A stretch of 64,000 nucleotides of DNA from Paenibacillus pabuli NBRC 13638 (GCF_001514495.1 NZ_BCNM01000006.1:62001-126000); one strand, 5' to 3'. Counted from the first letter of the stretch, positions 15,134 to 24,459 are shown. Made by a program: numbers and translations. The notes: generated by a model not told the origin, from the sequence alone.

Positions 15134-15971
15134 TTCTTCAGGTCGGAAGATAGGAAGTACCCTTGGGACATATTTGTTGCTTACCCTGATCTCGCTAATC
15201 ATGATTGTTCCATTTATCTGGATGATATCGACGTCATTCAAGGAGCCGCAGAGCATATTTACCTATCCGCCGCAGTGGATACCAGAACCATTTCGATTTC
15301 AGAACTACATCGATGTTTTTCGCTTGATTCCGTTTCACCGATTTTATTGGAATAGTGTCTACATTTCTGCGTTAGTTGTGCTGGGAACGGTGTTCTTTGC
15401 ATCTCTCGCCGGGTACGCCTTTGCCAAAATTCCGTTCAAGGGACGCAATGTGGTATTTCTCATCCTGCTGAGTGCGATGATGATTCCCCATGAGGTGACG
15501 GCAATTCCCATGTTTCTGTTCATGCGGCAGTTGGGGTGGATTGATACACATCTTCCGCTGATTTTACTGCCGATCTTTGGGGCGGGCGGCGTGTTTGGCA
15601 TCTTTGTGATGAGGCAGTTCTTCATTACGGTACCCACCGAGCTGGAGGAAGCGGCGATGATTGACGGCTGCAACCGATTCCGGATCTATGCGCGAATTAT
15701 GCTTCCGATTGCCAAGCCCGGTATGGCTACGTTAACGATCTTTACTTTTGTGACGATCTGGAATGAGTTTTTCGATCCGTTGATTTTCATTAACTCGCGT
15801 GAACTGATGACGCTGCCGCTTGGGTTATCCCTGTTCACGGATGAAGTGGGTACAGCCTGGCAATATCTGATGAGTGCCACCGTCATGGCGACCCTGCCAC
15901 TGCTGATTGTCTTTTTCCTGGCACAACGGCGCTTTATTGAAGGAGTTGCCATGACAGGACTGAAAGAGTAG
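15117..15971 (+). CDS. ABC sugar permease, MalG/UgpE type
   Basis: This 284-residue inner-membrane protein has six membrane segments. It contains the MalG-type motifs: PFIWMISTSFKEPQSIF near the N-terminus, LAGYAFAKIPFKGRN, and the EAA loop LEEAAMIDGCNRFRIYARI. The start lies inside the preceding permease gene (17-base overlap) and is preceded by AGAGGTGG. With its neighbour it forms the heterodimeric channel of a carbohydrate importer. Confidence 0.92.
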   Translation: MKAMPSSSGRKIGSTLGTYLLLTLISLIMIVPFIWMISTSFKEPQSIFTYPPQWIPEPFRFQNYIDVFRLIPFHRFYWNSVYISALVVLGTVFFASLAGYAFAKIPFKGRNVVFLILLSAMMIPHEVTAIPMFLFMRQLGWIDTHLPLILLPIFGAGGVFGIFVMRQFFITVPTELEEAAMIDGCNRFRIYARIMLPIAKPGMATLTIFTFVTIWNEFFDPLIFINSRELMTLPLGLSLFTDEVGTAWQYLMSATVMATLPLLIVFFLAQRRFIEGVAMTGLKE

Positions 15972-16001
15972 CCCATGCAATAGAACGGAAGGAGTGATAA
16001 C

Positions 16002-17363
16002 TTGAGTGAACGGATAAGTATGAGTATGAAAAAGGAAGAAGCGGATGTGGTTGTTGTGGGAGGGGGTCCGGCGGGTATAGCGGCAGCCATCGCTGCTGGA
16101 CGACAAGGTGTTCGAGTAGTACTGGTGGAACGGTACGGGTTCGTTGGTGGAATGTCGACTGCCGCCATGGTCTACCCTTGGATGACCTTCCATACGGAGA
16201 GTGGTGAACAGGTGATTCGGGGCATTGCCCAGGAGATCGTGGACCGACTGCAGGCGGGTGGCGGTTCTCCAGGACATCTGCGCGATACGGTTGGATTTGT
16301 GCATACCGTTACGCCGTATCATCCAGCCATCTATCAGGTGGTTGCGGCGGAGATGCTGCAGGAAGCCGGTGTCCGCTTGTTATTGCACAGCTTCGTGGAT
16401 GAAGTGGTCATGGTAGATGCTCGGGTGAAGGCGGTGCGTCTGACGAACAAGTCTGGCCGCATGGAGATCAGAGCGAACGTATTCGTGGATGCCAGCGGTG
16501 ATGCGGATGCGGCTTATCTTGCGGGCGCCTCTGTGGCAAAGGGGCGAGACGGCGATCACCAGTCACAGCCGATGACGATGAAATTCAGAATGCGTGGTGT
16601 GGATCTTGGACGAGTGAAACAGTACATGCAGGAGCACCCGGAGGATTTCTATGCCAAGACGCCTTTCTCCGAGCTGGACAGTATTCCGTTAACCGGCGTG
16701 AGCGGCTTCTATTCCCAATGGAAAAAAGCGGGTGTGCCAATTAATCGTGACCAGGTGTTATTTTTTACCGGACCGGCTGAAGATGAAGTATTGATTAACT
16801 GCACCCGGGTGCAGGGGCTCGATGCCACAGATGCGGAGGATCTGACCTCTGCTGAACAGGAAGGCAGGAAGCAGGTGCTGATGATCGCTGAGTTCTTGCA
16901 GCGCGATGTGCCTGGATTCGAACGGGCCTCAATCTCAGCGGTAGCACCGCAGATCGGTATTCGTGAATCCCGGCGGATCATCGGGCACTATGCGCTGACC
17001 CAGGCGGATGTGGTAGCAGGGCGGAAGTTTGACGATGTAATCGCCAGAAGTGGCTATCCGATTGATATTCATGATCCTTCGGGTCAAGGCGTCGTAGCGG
17101 CTTTTATAGAAGGAGATGGGGCGTACGATATTCCGTACCGCTCTCTGATTTCCCGGAATATCTGTAATTTGCTGGCGGCAGGACGCTGCATCTCGACGAC
17201 ACACGAGGCTCACGCAACGACAAGGCTGACTCCAAGCTGTATGGCTACGGGAGAGGCAGCGGGAACAGCCGCTGCATTAGCTGTGAAGATGAACCTTGTT
17301 CCGTTGGAGCTGCCGATCGCGGTACTACAGGCAGAATTACGTCGCAGCGGAGCGGCGATTTGA
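16002..17363 (+). CDS. FAD-dependent oxidoreductase
   Basis: Translation starts at a TTG (16002) after GGAGTG; 453 residues. The N-terminal dinucleotide site is VVVVGGGPAGIAAAIAA, with the closing acidic residue in VVLVERYGFVGG. A central ASGDADAAYLAG (the GD motif) and a late block NLLAAGRCISTTHEAHATTR are typical of the FAD_oxidored family (pfam12831). Members act in sugar-alcohol, cofactor or xenobiotic metabolism, so the substrate cannot be named. It is the last gene of the YesMN-linked operon, 30 bases after the permease, and may oxidise the imported compound. Confidence 0.85.
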   Translation: MSERISMSMKKEEADVVVVGGGPAGIAAAIAAGRQGVRVVLVERYGFVGGMSTAAMVYPWMTFHTESGEQVIRGIAQEIVDRLQAGGGSPGHLRDTVGFVHTVTPYHPAIYQVVAAEMLQEAGVRLLLHSFVDEVVMVDARVKAVRLTNKSGRMEIRANVFVDASGDADAAYLAGASVAKGRDGDHQSQPMTMKFRMRGVDLGRVKQYMQEHPEDFYAKTPFSELDSIPLTGVSGFYSQWKKAGVPINRDQVLFFTGPAEDEVLINCTRVQGLDATDAEDLTSAEQEGRKQVLMIAEFLQRDVPGFERASISAVAPQIGIRESRRIIGHYALTQADVVAGRKFDDVIARSGYPIDIHDPSGQGVVAAFIEGDGAYDIPYRSLISRNICNLLAAGRCISTTHEAHATTRLTPSCMATGEAAGTAAALAVKMNLVPLELPIAVLQAELRRSGAAI

Positions 17364-17576
17364 GGGTGAACGGAGTAGTGTGTGAGTGGCAAGAACGTGT
17401 CCGAATGTGAAGTTGATCCTTGGAAAATGGGTTGGACGTCCGCAGGCAATTTCGAAGAAATTTCTCAATAAATTGTATTGGAGAGGGCTGGGCTGGTTGA
17501 TCACGTAGTCACTCTGTAGTAAATTCTAACGAACCCGAGACATCTTATTCGGGCATTTAAACTGAGATGTAAAATG

Positions 17577-17719
17577 TAACGAACCTCAGGGAAGTTATTT
17601 CGCCGAAAACGATAAAATAGCTGGTGAGAGAGGGGAAATCGGGGAAGTAAGACGTCCCCGATTCGTTAGATTAGAAACTGTCTCAAAAATGGTTAAATAA
17701 GCTTCCCTCAGTTCGTTAG
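17577..17719. repeat. Structured intergenic element with imperfect 24-25-base terminal inverted repeats
   Basis: TAACGAACCTCAGGGAAG (from 17577) is the near-reverse-complement of CTTCCCTCAGTTCGTTAG (17702-17719). Inside, AATCGGGG (17637) pairs with CCCCGATT (17656). A further TAACGAA copy lies at 17527 and its reverse complement at 17664. No protein is encoded. It looks like a small palindromic repeat (MITE- or REP-like). The rest of the gap 17364-17870 holds only the terminator at 17761. Confidence 0.55.
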
Positions 17720-17760
17720 ACATTGGTGGGAAGTTCGTGAATTTATGAGCATATCTGTAG

Positions 17761-17813
17761 GCCCCAAAAAAACTCCAAATCCACTGTATACGTGGATTTG
17801 GAGCCTTTGGGGC
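17761..17813 (-). terminator. Strong terminator of the glnQHMP-like operon
   Basis: CTCCAAATCCAC (17773-17784) and GTGGATTTGGAG (17792-17803) form a perfect 12-base stem. On the minus strand this is followed by TTTTTTT. GCCCC/GGGGC flank it as an outer stem. Confidence 0.88.
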
Positions 17814-17870
17814 GCTTTCACTCTTTTCATCAAGTTGGTTCTTTCCTTCTTGCCTTATTCCTTCCGTGCA

Positions 17871-18521
17871 TCAAGTCATTCGTGCTTCAAGCCGCCGTGC
17901 CACAATGGACAGCGTGTAGTTGATGACGAAGTACAATACGGCTGCGAGCAGCAGGGCAGGGATGACATAATCGAAGCTTTGTCCCCCAAGAATCTGCACA
18001 TTGTGCATCAGCTCAGGCAGAGAGATAATGATCGCCAAGGACGTATCCTTGAGCAGAGAGATGAACTGGCTCACCATCGGCGGCGACATGCGCCGCAAAG
18101 CCTGGGGCATAATAATGCCGCCGAGTGTCTGCATGTAGCTCAGACCGGATGAACGGGCGGCCTCTACCTGACCGCGCTCAATCGATTTGAGCCCGCTGCG
18201 GACAATCTCTGCGATCATGGCGCCTTCGAACAGGCTTAGTCCAACGACTGTGGACCAGAAGGCCGACATTTTGATCCCAAGCTGAGGCAACACAATATGA
18301 ATGAAGAAAATGATTAGCAGCAGCGGCAGATTCCGGATCGTATCCACGATGACGGCTACAATCTGTGACAAGACCGGAATGCGGGTGTACCGAATGGTAC
18401 CGAGCACCGTTCCCAGTACAAAACTGAATACAATGGACAACCCTGCGACTTGCAGAGTGATCAGGAAACCGTGCAGCAGGAAACGAAGGTTGGGCCAGGC
18501 ATAGGCCCCGCTAAAGTCCAT
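17871..18521 (-). CDS. glnP: Amino-acid ABC permease (GlnP-like)
   Basis: This 216-residue membrane protein belongs to the HisM/GlnP permease family. It starts MDFSGAYAWPNLRFLLHGF, shows about five membrane segments and has the EAA loop VEAARSSGLSYMQTLGGII near residue 135, the ATPase contact. AAGGAGG ten bases upstream sets the ATG at 18521. It is the last gene of a four-gene unit with the order ATPase, binding protein, permease, permease, the same as B. subtilis glnQHMP. Transport of glutamine or glutamate is inferred from that order and the nitrogen-control site upstream. Confidence 0.85.
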   Translation of the reverse strand: MDFSGAYAWPNLRFLLHGFLITLQVAGLSIVFSFVLGTVLGTIRYTRIPVLSQIVAVIVDTIRNLPLLLIIFFIHIVLPQLGIKMSAFWSTVVGLSLFEGAMIAEIVRSGLKSIERGQVEAARSSGLSYMQTLGGIIMPQALRRMSPPMVSQFISLLKDTSLAIIISLPELMHNVQILGGQSFDYVIPALLLAAVLYFVINYTLSIVARRLEARMT

Positions 18522-18644
18522 AATTCATCAGCCTCCTTCTGTGTGCGGACAGGAAAATGTAGAAGATAGAACATCGGTTGCATAGCATAGTAGGGATGCA
18601 CCTTGAGTTGATGTGCTGAACAGAGAGAGAATATAGCTCAAATG

Positions 18645-19367
18645 TTACATCGTGACCTGACCTGCTGGTTTGGTCTTTTTCGGTTTGCCTTTGGTCCTGC
18701 CGGCGTCTGCATCACTTTGTCCAAACCTACGCTCCATATAGTGAACCAGGAAGCTGAGCGGCAAGGTCAACACCAGGTAGAACAGCGCAACAATGGTGTA
18801 GACACTCAACGGCAGGAATGTATCCGAGTTGATCAGGTCGGCAAAATACATCAGATCCATGCCGGCCACGACCGCCAGGATGGACGAATTTTTGACCAGG
18901 TTGATAAACTGGTTGCCAATGGACGGCAATACAATCTTGATCGCCTGCGGCAGAATGATCAGGTTCATGGCCTGTACGTAGGACAGACCGGAAGATCTTG
19001 CGGCCTCCAGCTGTCCGCGAGGGACTGTCTGAATACCCGCCCGGATCGCTTCGGCAATGAAAGCTGCAGTATAGATGGTCAAACCGAGTGTGCCGGAGAT
19101 GAATCCATCCAGTGAGATCCCGAGTGCCGGCAGTCCGAGATAGAAGAAAAACACAACCAGCAGCAAGGGGATGTTGCGGATAAACTCAACAAAAGCCGTG
19201 CCGATCCAATTGAGCGGTCGGATGGGTGATATTCGGAATATGGCCATAATGGCGCCAAGAATAAAGCTGCCGATCAAGGCCATAATGCTCACCTGGATGG
19301 TATTGAGGAAGCCTTCCAGGAATCGATCCGAGTGTTTGATTAGTATGCTGAAGTCCAATTTGCCCAT
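18645..19367 (-). CDS. glnM: Amino-acid ABC permease (GlnM-like)
   Basis: This 240-residue member of the HisM/GlnP family has a long cytoplasmic start, FLEGFLNTIQVSIMALIGSF as the first membrane segment, PLNWIGTAFVEFIRNIPLLL and the EAA loop LEAARSSGLSYVQAMNLII. The C-terminal tail (basic, about 25 residues) is longer than in GlnP. It pairs with the next permease to form the channel. A hairpin at 19401-19449 separates it from the binding-protein gene, which would keep permease expression below that of the binding protein. Confidence 0.85.
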   Translation of the reverse strand: MGKLDFSILIKHSDRFLEGFLNTIQVSIMALIGSFILGAIMAIFRISPIRPLNWIGTAFVEFIRNIPLLLVVFFFYLGLPALGISLDGFISGTLGLTIYTAAFIAEAIRAGIQTVPRGQLEAARSSGLSYVQAMNLIILPQAIKIVLPSIGNQFINLVKNSSILAVVAGMDLMYFADLINSDTFLPLSVYTIVALFYLVLTLPLSFLVHYMERRFGQSDADAGRTKGKPKKTKPAGQVTM

Positions 19368-19400
19368 GTAGGCGAAGCCTCCGTTCTCCAGATGTAGAAA

Positions 19401-19449
19401 CGGCGACTACGTCCTGCCCATGCAGCGCATATCACAGGCGAAGTCGCCG
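19401..19449 (-). promoter_or_regulatory. Intercistronic stem-loop between glnH and glnM
   Basis: CGGCGACT and AGTCGCCG form the base of a long stem with further pairing inside. It lies in the 103-base gap after the binding-protein gene. Such stems stabilise the upstream message or cause partial termination. Confidence 0.5.
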
Positions 19450-19470
19450 CTTGACCATCATTAATCGGGG

Positions 19471-20304
19471 TTACTCAGGCTTGCTGCCCAGCCATTTCTC
19501 ATGCAGCGTATCGTATTCTCCGCTATCCTTCATACTTTTGAGCAGGTTGTTTACTTCTTCAACAAAGGCAGTGTCACCTTTGCGAATGGCCATGCCGTAA
19601 GGTTCACTTGTGAAATTACCGCCAACCAGCTTGTAGTTGTTATCGGTCTGCTGCATGCCGATCAGGATGATATTATCGGTCGTCAGTGCCTCGCCTTTAC
19701 CTGCTTTGAGTGCAGTGAAGGCATCCTGATAATTGTCGTATTCGAGCACCTCGGCATCCGGGGCTTTCTCGCGAATATTTTGGGCCGAAGTGGAGCCTTT
19801 CACAGCCAGCACTTTCACGCCACCCAGACTATCCAGACCGGTAATGGTGCTGTCATTTTTTACAAGAAGGGACTGCCCGGCTTCAAAGTAAACATCGCTG
19901 AAGTCCACTTGCTCCTTGCGTTCGTCCGTAATCGTCATCGTGGCGATGATGATGTCAATATCACCATTTTGCAGCATCGGAATCCGTGTTTTGGACGTTA
20001 CTTCTTTCAGTTCGACCTTGGTTTCGTCCCCGAGGATCTGCTTGGCGAGTGCTTTGGCAATATCAATATCGAATCCTTCGGCTTCTCCGCTTGCGGGATC
20101 TTTCAGCCCGAACAACTTCGTATCGTATTTCACGCCGGCAATGAGCTTGCCGCGCTCTTTAATCTGTTCAATCGTCCCTTTGGCCGCGGCATCCCCGCCT
20201 GAACCGCCGCTATTACTGTTTTCCTCGCCTGTACTACAACCGGATAAGACAAGGGATAGAATCAATACGAGCATAAACGACGACCACTTCAACCTATTCT
20301 TCAT
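19471..20304 (-). CDS. glnH: Glutamine/glutamate-type ABC binding lipoprotein (GlnH-like)
   Basis: This 277-residue protein opens with a lipoprotein signal whose lipobox is LVLSGC (Cys about 23), followed by an S/G/N-rich linker. The mature domain is a family 3 solute-binding protein: IKERGKLIAGVKYDTKLFG, EGFDIDIAKALAKQILGD, and VTSKTRIPMLQNGDIDIIIATM, in which the Arg of TSKTR contacts the ligand carboxylate in this family. The DTKLFGLKDP stretch resembles B. subtilis GlnH as I recall it. Glutamine or glutamate is the probable ligand. Confidence 0.85.
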   Translation of the reverse strand: MKNRLKWSSFMLVLILSLVLSGCSTGEENSNSGGSGGDAAAKGTIEQIKERGKLIAGVKYDTKLFGLKDPASGEAEGFDIDIAKALAKQILGDETKVELKEVTSKTRIPMLQNGDIDIIIATMTITDERKEQVDFSDVYFEAGQSLLVKNDSTITGLDSLGGVKVLAVKGSTSAQNIREKAPDAEVLEYDNYQDAFTALKAGKGEALTTDNIILIGMQQTDNNYKLVGGNFTSEPYGMAIRKGDTAFVEEVNNLLKSMKDSGEYDTLHEKWLGSKPE

Positions 20305-20354
20305 TGGATAAAGACCCCTTTTCGAAATGGATTATGGTATCAATGTTGTGAATC

Positions 20355-21083
20355 TCAGTGGTGAATCAGACGGCTCAGGAATTGCTTGGCCCGTTCTTCC
20401 TTCGGGTTGTCGAAAAACTCAGCGGCGGCGGCTTCTTCCACAATCCGGCCTTCATCCATGAAGATGACCCGGTCTGCGACCTCGCGGGCGAACCCCATCT
20501 CATGTGTCACAACAACCATCGTCATCCCGTTATGGGCCAGAGATCGCATGACATCGAGCACTTCCCCGATCATTTCGGGGTCCAGCGCGGAGGTGGGTTC
20601 GTCAAAAAGCATGATTTTGGGTTCCATGGCGAGACCTCTTGCAATGGCTACACGCTGCTGTTGTCCACCGGACAACTGGGAAGGATAGCTGTCTGCTTTG
20701 TCGGCAATGCCTACGCGGGTCAGATATTTCATCGCTGTCGAAGCTGCCTGTGCTTTGGGTTGTTTGCGCACCTTCACGGGTGCAAGGGTAATGTTGTCGA
20801 TGACTTTTTTGTGAGGATAGAGATTGAAGTGTTGAAATACCATGCCTATGTCTCGGCGGAAGAGGTTGATGTCCACCTTTTTCTGATGTAAAGGGACACC
20901 ACTGACGACAAGTTCACCTTCGGTAATCGTCTCCAGGCGGTTAATGCAGCGGAGCAAGGTACTTTTGCCTGAGCCGGAAGGGCCGATAATCACAACGACC
21001 TCTCCTTCTTCAATGTGAAGATGAATATCTTTGAGGACATGAAAATGACCAAAATGCTTCTGGACACCCCTAAATTCAATCAA
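20355..21083 (-). CDS. glnQ: Amino-acid ABC transporter ATPase (GlnQ-like)
   Basis: This 242-residue ATPase has all the motifs: Walker [10 protein letters not shown] (34-42), Q-loop [10 protein letters not shown], signature LSGGQQQR, Walker B IMLFDEP and switch His in VVTHEMGFA. The [19 protein letters not shown] block is typical of polar amino-acid importers (GlnQ/HisP). A TTG start at 21083 follows GGGGTG. It is the first gene of the operon; a GlnR/TnrA-type box lies 109 bases upstream, so expression should respond to nitrogen supply. Confidence 0.9.
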   Translation of the reverse strand: MIEFRGVQKHFGHFHVLKDIHLHIEEGEVVVIIGPSGSGKSTLLRCINRLETITEGELVVSGVPLHQKKVDINLFRRDIGMVFQHFNLYPHKKVIDNITLAPVKVRKQPKAQAASTAMKYLTRVGIADKADSYPSQLSGGQQQRVAIARGLAMEPKIMLFDEPTSALDPEMIGEVLDVMRSLAHNGMTMVVVTHEMGFAREVADRVIFMDEGRIVEEAAAAEFFDNPKEERAKQFLSRLIHH

Positions 21084-21191
21084 GAGTACACCCCGTCCTT
21101 TCTGCCACGTTTGTTTAAGAAGGAATAATAAGGAATAAATTGAAACTAGTTATTTAATCATACATACTCATCCTGCCAAAGGCAATTGGTT

Positions 21192-21208
21192 TGTTATAAA
21201 ACATGACA
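21192..21208. promoter_or_regulatory. GlnR/TnrA nitrogen-regulation box
   Basis: TGTTATAAAACATGACA fits the consensus TGTNAN7TNACA at every fixed position. It lies 109 bases before the glnQ start, inside the gap 21084-21556. That gap also holds a perfect 12-base palindrome GGGCTATAGCCC at 21227-21238; I saw nothing else definite in it. Confidence 0.75.
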
Positions 21209-21556
21209 TAAGTAATAGGTATTATAGGGCTATAGCCCAAAATTATGTTATATATTTGTCATATTATTAAACCCTTTGTGACGAATCCTGACAGAAAAAT
21301 GAATCCATTCTCCTAGTTGTTTTACAACCATTGGAATAGTTGTATAGAGTATACTGGAAGAGATATTCAATTTATGACTCTGATCATAAAAACAAATAAC
21401 ATGAAGTTCTAATCGCACTTGGCAAAAAAGATCAACCTGGCTGCCTTGGGACATTGATATGATGGAGTGAGATGCCATTTCATTGAAAGAGTGTTGTGCA
21501 ATAGCGTTAAGAGTCCGAGTCCGATCCCATTCCATGTAGAGAGGATGTTCTGAACG

Positions 21557-23170
21557 ATGAATACATATTACTCCCCGCTCCGTAAAGGTCAAGGTATTGA
21601 ATCCGATATGCAAGGTTATGAGGTCACGTTACCGGACATTCCGGCCCGTGAATTTCAAATTACGGATTTTGGAGCTGTAGGGGACGGTGTTACGGATAAT
21701 ACCGAGATGTTTCGTCTGGCCATTGCGACTTGCGCAGAAGCCGGCGGCGGTCGGATTGTTATCCCTGCGGGGATCTGGCTGACGGGTCCGATTGTCCTCC
21801 GCAGTCGAATTGAACTTCATGTTCAGACAGGTGCGCTGGTTACGTTCAGCCGCAATTTCGATCAATATCCCTTGATTGCGTCCAGCTTCGAAGGTTGGCA
21901 GGCAGTGCGGTGTCAGTCGCCCATTGATGCGGAACATCTGGAGGATATCGCAATTACGGGCGAGGGCATTTGGGATGGTGGTGGTGAGGCCTGGCGCCCG
22001 GTGAAGCGTTCCAAGATGACTTCCTCGCAGTGGAACCAGTTGGTTTCATCCGGTGGTGTTGTAGAGCAGGCGGATGGAGATAATGCGATCTGGTGGCCCT
22101 CGACTTCGGCCCTTGAAGGGGGTGCTATTGTGAATCGTCTGCATGCGGAGCAAGTGCGTGATGTGGCAGCTTACGAGGGAGTCAGAGACTTCTTGCGCCC
22201 TAACATGGTTAGCTTGCGTCAATGCAAACGGGTGCTGCTGGACGGCCCAACGTTCCAGAACTCGCCTGCATGGAATCTGCACCCATGGGCATCGGAGCAT
22301 GTCACGATTCGTAACGTGAGTGTGCGGAATCCGTGGTTCTCCCAGAATGGGGATGGACTGGACATAGACTCCTGCCGACATGTCGTGGTGGAAGACAGTG
22401 TATTCGATGTGGGTGATGATGCAATCTGTCTGAAATCCGGCAAAGATTCGGAAGGGCGGGAACTCGGTCTGCCATCGGAATACATCACTATTCGGAACTG
22501 CACGGTGTATCACGGTCATGGCGGTTTTGTCATTGGCAGTGAAATGTCTGGCGGCGTGCGGCATGTGCGGGTCTCGGACTGTACGTTTATCGGAACGGAT
22601 ATTGGGCTTCGCTTTAAAAGCGCACGTGGACGCGGCGGGGTGGTTGAAGATATTCAGGTGGAGCGCATCTATATGAAAGATATCATTATGGAAGCCATCT
22701 CGTTTTCTTTTTTCTATGCGAATCAGGAAGGCACGGCTCGAGGCAGCGATCTGTCCCATGAAATCAGCGAAGAGACCCCGGTGTTTCGGGATATTCGAAT
22801 TTCGGAGGTCGTCTGTGCGGGGGCAGAGACGGCGTTGTTGGTGAGCGGTCTGCCGGAAATGCCTTTGGACGGTCTGGTGATTGAAGGCTACCAAGTGAAT
22901 GCACGTAAAGGGGTGCACTGCGCGCATGCGAAACATCTGCGGATTGCCGACCTGAACGCGCATATTACCGAAGGATCGTTGATTCATTTGCATCAGTGTA
23001 AGGGTGCGGAACTCGAAGCGATTGAGGGTGTGGGCGCGGACGGTCGGCTTCTGACGGTGACAGGACATGAATCAGCAGGGATTGTATGCCGGGAAAGTGA
23101 TGCAGATACAGAGGGGCGACAGATCTCGGTCGGTCCTGAAGTACGGAGTGGTGTAATCATTCGCAGGTAA
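21557..23170 (+). CDS. Glycoside hydrolase family 28 (polygalacturonase-like)
   Basis: This 537-residue protein has the pectate-lyase-3-like start ITDFGAVGDGVTDNTEMF and the GH28 catalytic signature. NGDGLDID (264-271) holds catalytic aspartates, GDDAIC follows at 286-291 (Asp287-Asp288), GHGG holds His321, and RFKSARGRGG corresponds to the RIK-like substrate site. GH28 enzymes hydrolyse alpha-1,4-galacturonan or rhamnogalacturonan links. No signal peptide is seen, so it probably acts inside the cell on imported oligomers, like exo-acting members. The ribosome site (GAGAGG, 13 bases away) is weak. An AraC regulator converges from downstream. Confidence 0.9.
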   Translation: MNTYYSPLRKGQGIESDMQGYEVTLPDIPAREFQITDFGAVGDGVTDNTEMFRLAIATCAEAGGGRIVIPAGIWLTGPIVLRSRIELHVQTGALVTFSRNFDQYPLIASSFEGWQAVRCQSPIDAEHLEDIAITGEGIWDGGGEAWRPVKRSKMTSSQWNQLVSSGGVVEQADGDNAIWWPSTSALEGGAIVNRLHAEQVRDVAAYEGVRDFLRPNMVSLRQCKRVLLDGPTFQNSPAWNLHPWASEHVTIRNVSVRNPWFSQNGDGLDIDSCRHVVVEDSVFDVGDDAICLKSGKDSEGRELGLPSEYITIRNCTVYHGHGGFVIGSEMSGGVRHVRVSDCTFIGTDIGLRFKSARGRGGVVEDIQVERIYMKDIIMEAISFSFFYANQEGTARGSDLSHEISEETPVFRDIRISEVVCAGAETALLVSGLPEMPLDGLVIEGYQVNARKGVHCAHAKHLRIADLNAHITEGSLIHLHQCKGAELEAIEGVGADGRLLTVTGHESAGIVCRESDADTEGRQISVGPEVRSGVIIRR

Positions 23171-23248
23171 AAAATGCTGTTTGGCTAAAATGGAGAGCGA
23201 TTGTCGTTATTCATTACGTATACAATCTCTAATGTCCATGTTAAAAGG

Positions 23249-23285
23249 AGCGTGCCGCAGGTCCATTTCTGACCCGTGGTACGCT
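23249..23285. terminator. Hairpin between convergent genes
   Basis: AGCGTGCC (23249-23256) pairs with GGTACGCT (23278-23285), with further inner pairing of GCAGG and CCCGTGG. There is no clear T-tract, so termination is only likely. Confidence 0.35.
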
Positions 23286-23340
23286 ATTAGTTGAATTGTC
23301 CGCCTAAGAAGGAAAGGGAACTGGGTCGGCATGTGGTTTT

Positions 23341-24201
23341 TTATGACTGAACCCCTTGTTCTTTGCGATACCGGAGCGGTGTAGTTCCGGTTACCTGTTT
23401 AAATGTTTTATTAAAATGAGCCGTGTGCTCGAATCCTACCTTTTCCGCAATCAATTGCACCCGCTCCTGAGTCGAAAGTAAACGTCTCTGTGCTTCGCGA
23501 ACCCGTACAACACGCAGATATTCACTAAACCGGAAGCCGGTGAACCGGCTGAACATCCGGCTCAAATACGATGGGCTGATATAAAAGCGCGCTGCTGCCT
23601 CTTCCAACGTAAGGGGTTCACTATAATGATTATTCACATATGTTGCAATTTCACTGATCTTATCCTGCATCGGATGAACCGGACCCGGTGAGGTCTGACG
23701 GGTATTCTCTTCAACCCGGTGGATATTAATCAGGACCTGGGCAAGCAGGCTTCTGACTGCGATTTCATAATGGGGCCTGCGTTCCTTGCATTCCTGCAGC
23801 ATTTGCCACAACATTCGTTCCATTTCAGGCTGGTCCGCTTCGGGGAAATGCAGCAGCCTTGAACAATCAAAGGGCAGCAGACCGCATAGGCCGAGCTCCA
23901 TTCCGGTGGCAAAAGTAGGCGAGAACCCAATCAGAATCCGCTCGAATCCGGGCGTGTTTCCTTTGGACGTTGTATGTATATCATGAGGATTGATCAGGAT
24001 CAGATCGCCTTTGCTGGCGGTGAGAAGCTGCCCATTCATGGAGTAGACGCGTTCTCCTTCGAGGAGATAGTACAGTTCGTAAAAAGGATGGGCGTGAGGC
24101 TGTGGCATGGCGTTTCCATCATGTCTGCGCATATATTCAATGGTGAATGAATTCTCGCCAATTCGATATTTGGGTCCAATCCGATCCTCTATAACACTCA
24201 T
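23341..24201 (-). CDS. AraC family regulator with cupin sensor domain
   Basis: AGAGGAG upstream of the ATG at 24201 gives 286 residues; 27 more open codons upstream have no ribosome site. Residues about 25-110 form an AraC_binding cupin (PQPHAHPFYELYYLLEGE, with the His pairs of the sugar pocket, and GDLILINPHDIH). The last 100 residues hold two helix-turn-helix motifs (LTLEEAAARFYISPSYLSRMF and VQLIAEKVGFEHTAHFNKTFK). Such proteins typically sense a sugar and control nearby hydrolases, so the convergent GH28 gene is a possible target. Confidence 0.9.
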   Translation of the reverse strand: MSVIEDRIGPKYRIGENSFTIEYMRRHDGNAMPQPHAHPFYELYYLLEGERVYSMNGQLLTASKGDLILINPHDIHTTSKGNTPGFERILIGFSPTFATGMELGLCGLLPFDCSRLLHFPEADQPEMERMLWQMLQECKERRPHYEIAVRSLLAQVLINIHRVEENTRQTSPGPVHPMQDKISEIATYVNNHYSEPLTLEEAAARFYISPSYLSRMFSRFTGFRFSEYLRVVRVREAQRRLLSTQERVQLIAEKVGFEHTAHFNKTFKQVTGTTPLRYRKEQGVQS

Positions 24202-24459
24202 AACACGGCTCCTCTCTGCGGCAGCTTGTTTACGGTTATCCATATCATAACGGAAAATCCAGTTTGTTGTAAACGCTATCATAAGGGTGAGAGCTTAGGT
24301 TAACCTGTATGAATGGAACGCTAGGCCAGATGAAAGAGGTTGGGCCTGTCTAACCTGGAAAGGTGACAAAAGTCTATTCATGTTTTACAGTAGGGATAGT
24401 GAGGCTGCACTCTGGATATGGAGTACCTCCAATACGATTTGGAAGGAAGGAAACAGGTT

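Noticed and set aside
17745..18152. 135-codon plus-strand frame
   Set aside because: It covers the operon terminator and runs antisense to the GlnP-like permease gene.
21248..21613. 121-codon minus-strand frame before the GH28 gene
   Set aside because: No ribosome site, AT-rich spacer composition, and its N-terminal part overlaps the GH28 start on the other strand.
22046..23068. 340-codon minus-strand frame
   Set aside because: It lies wholly inside the GH28 gene, whose catalytic motifs are clear; the product has no domain pattern.
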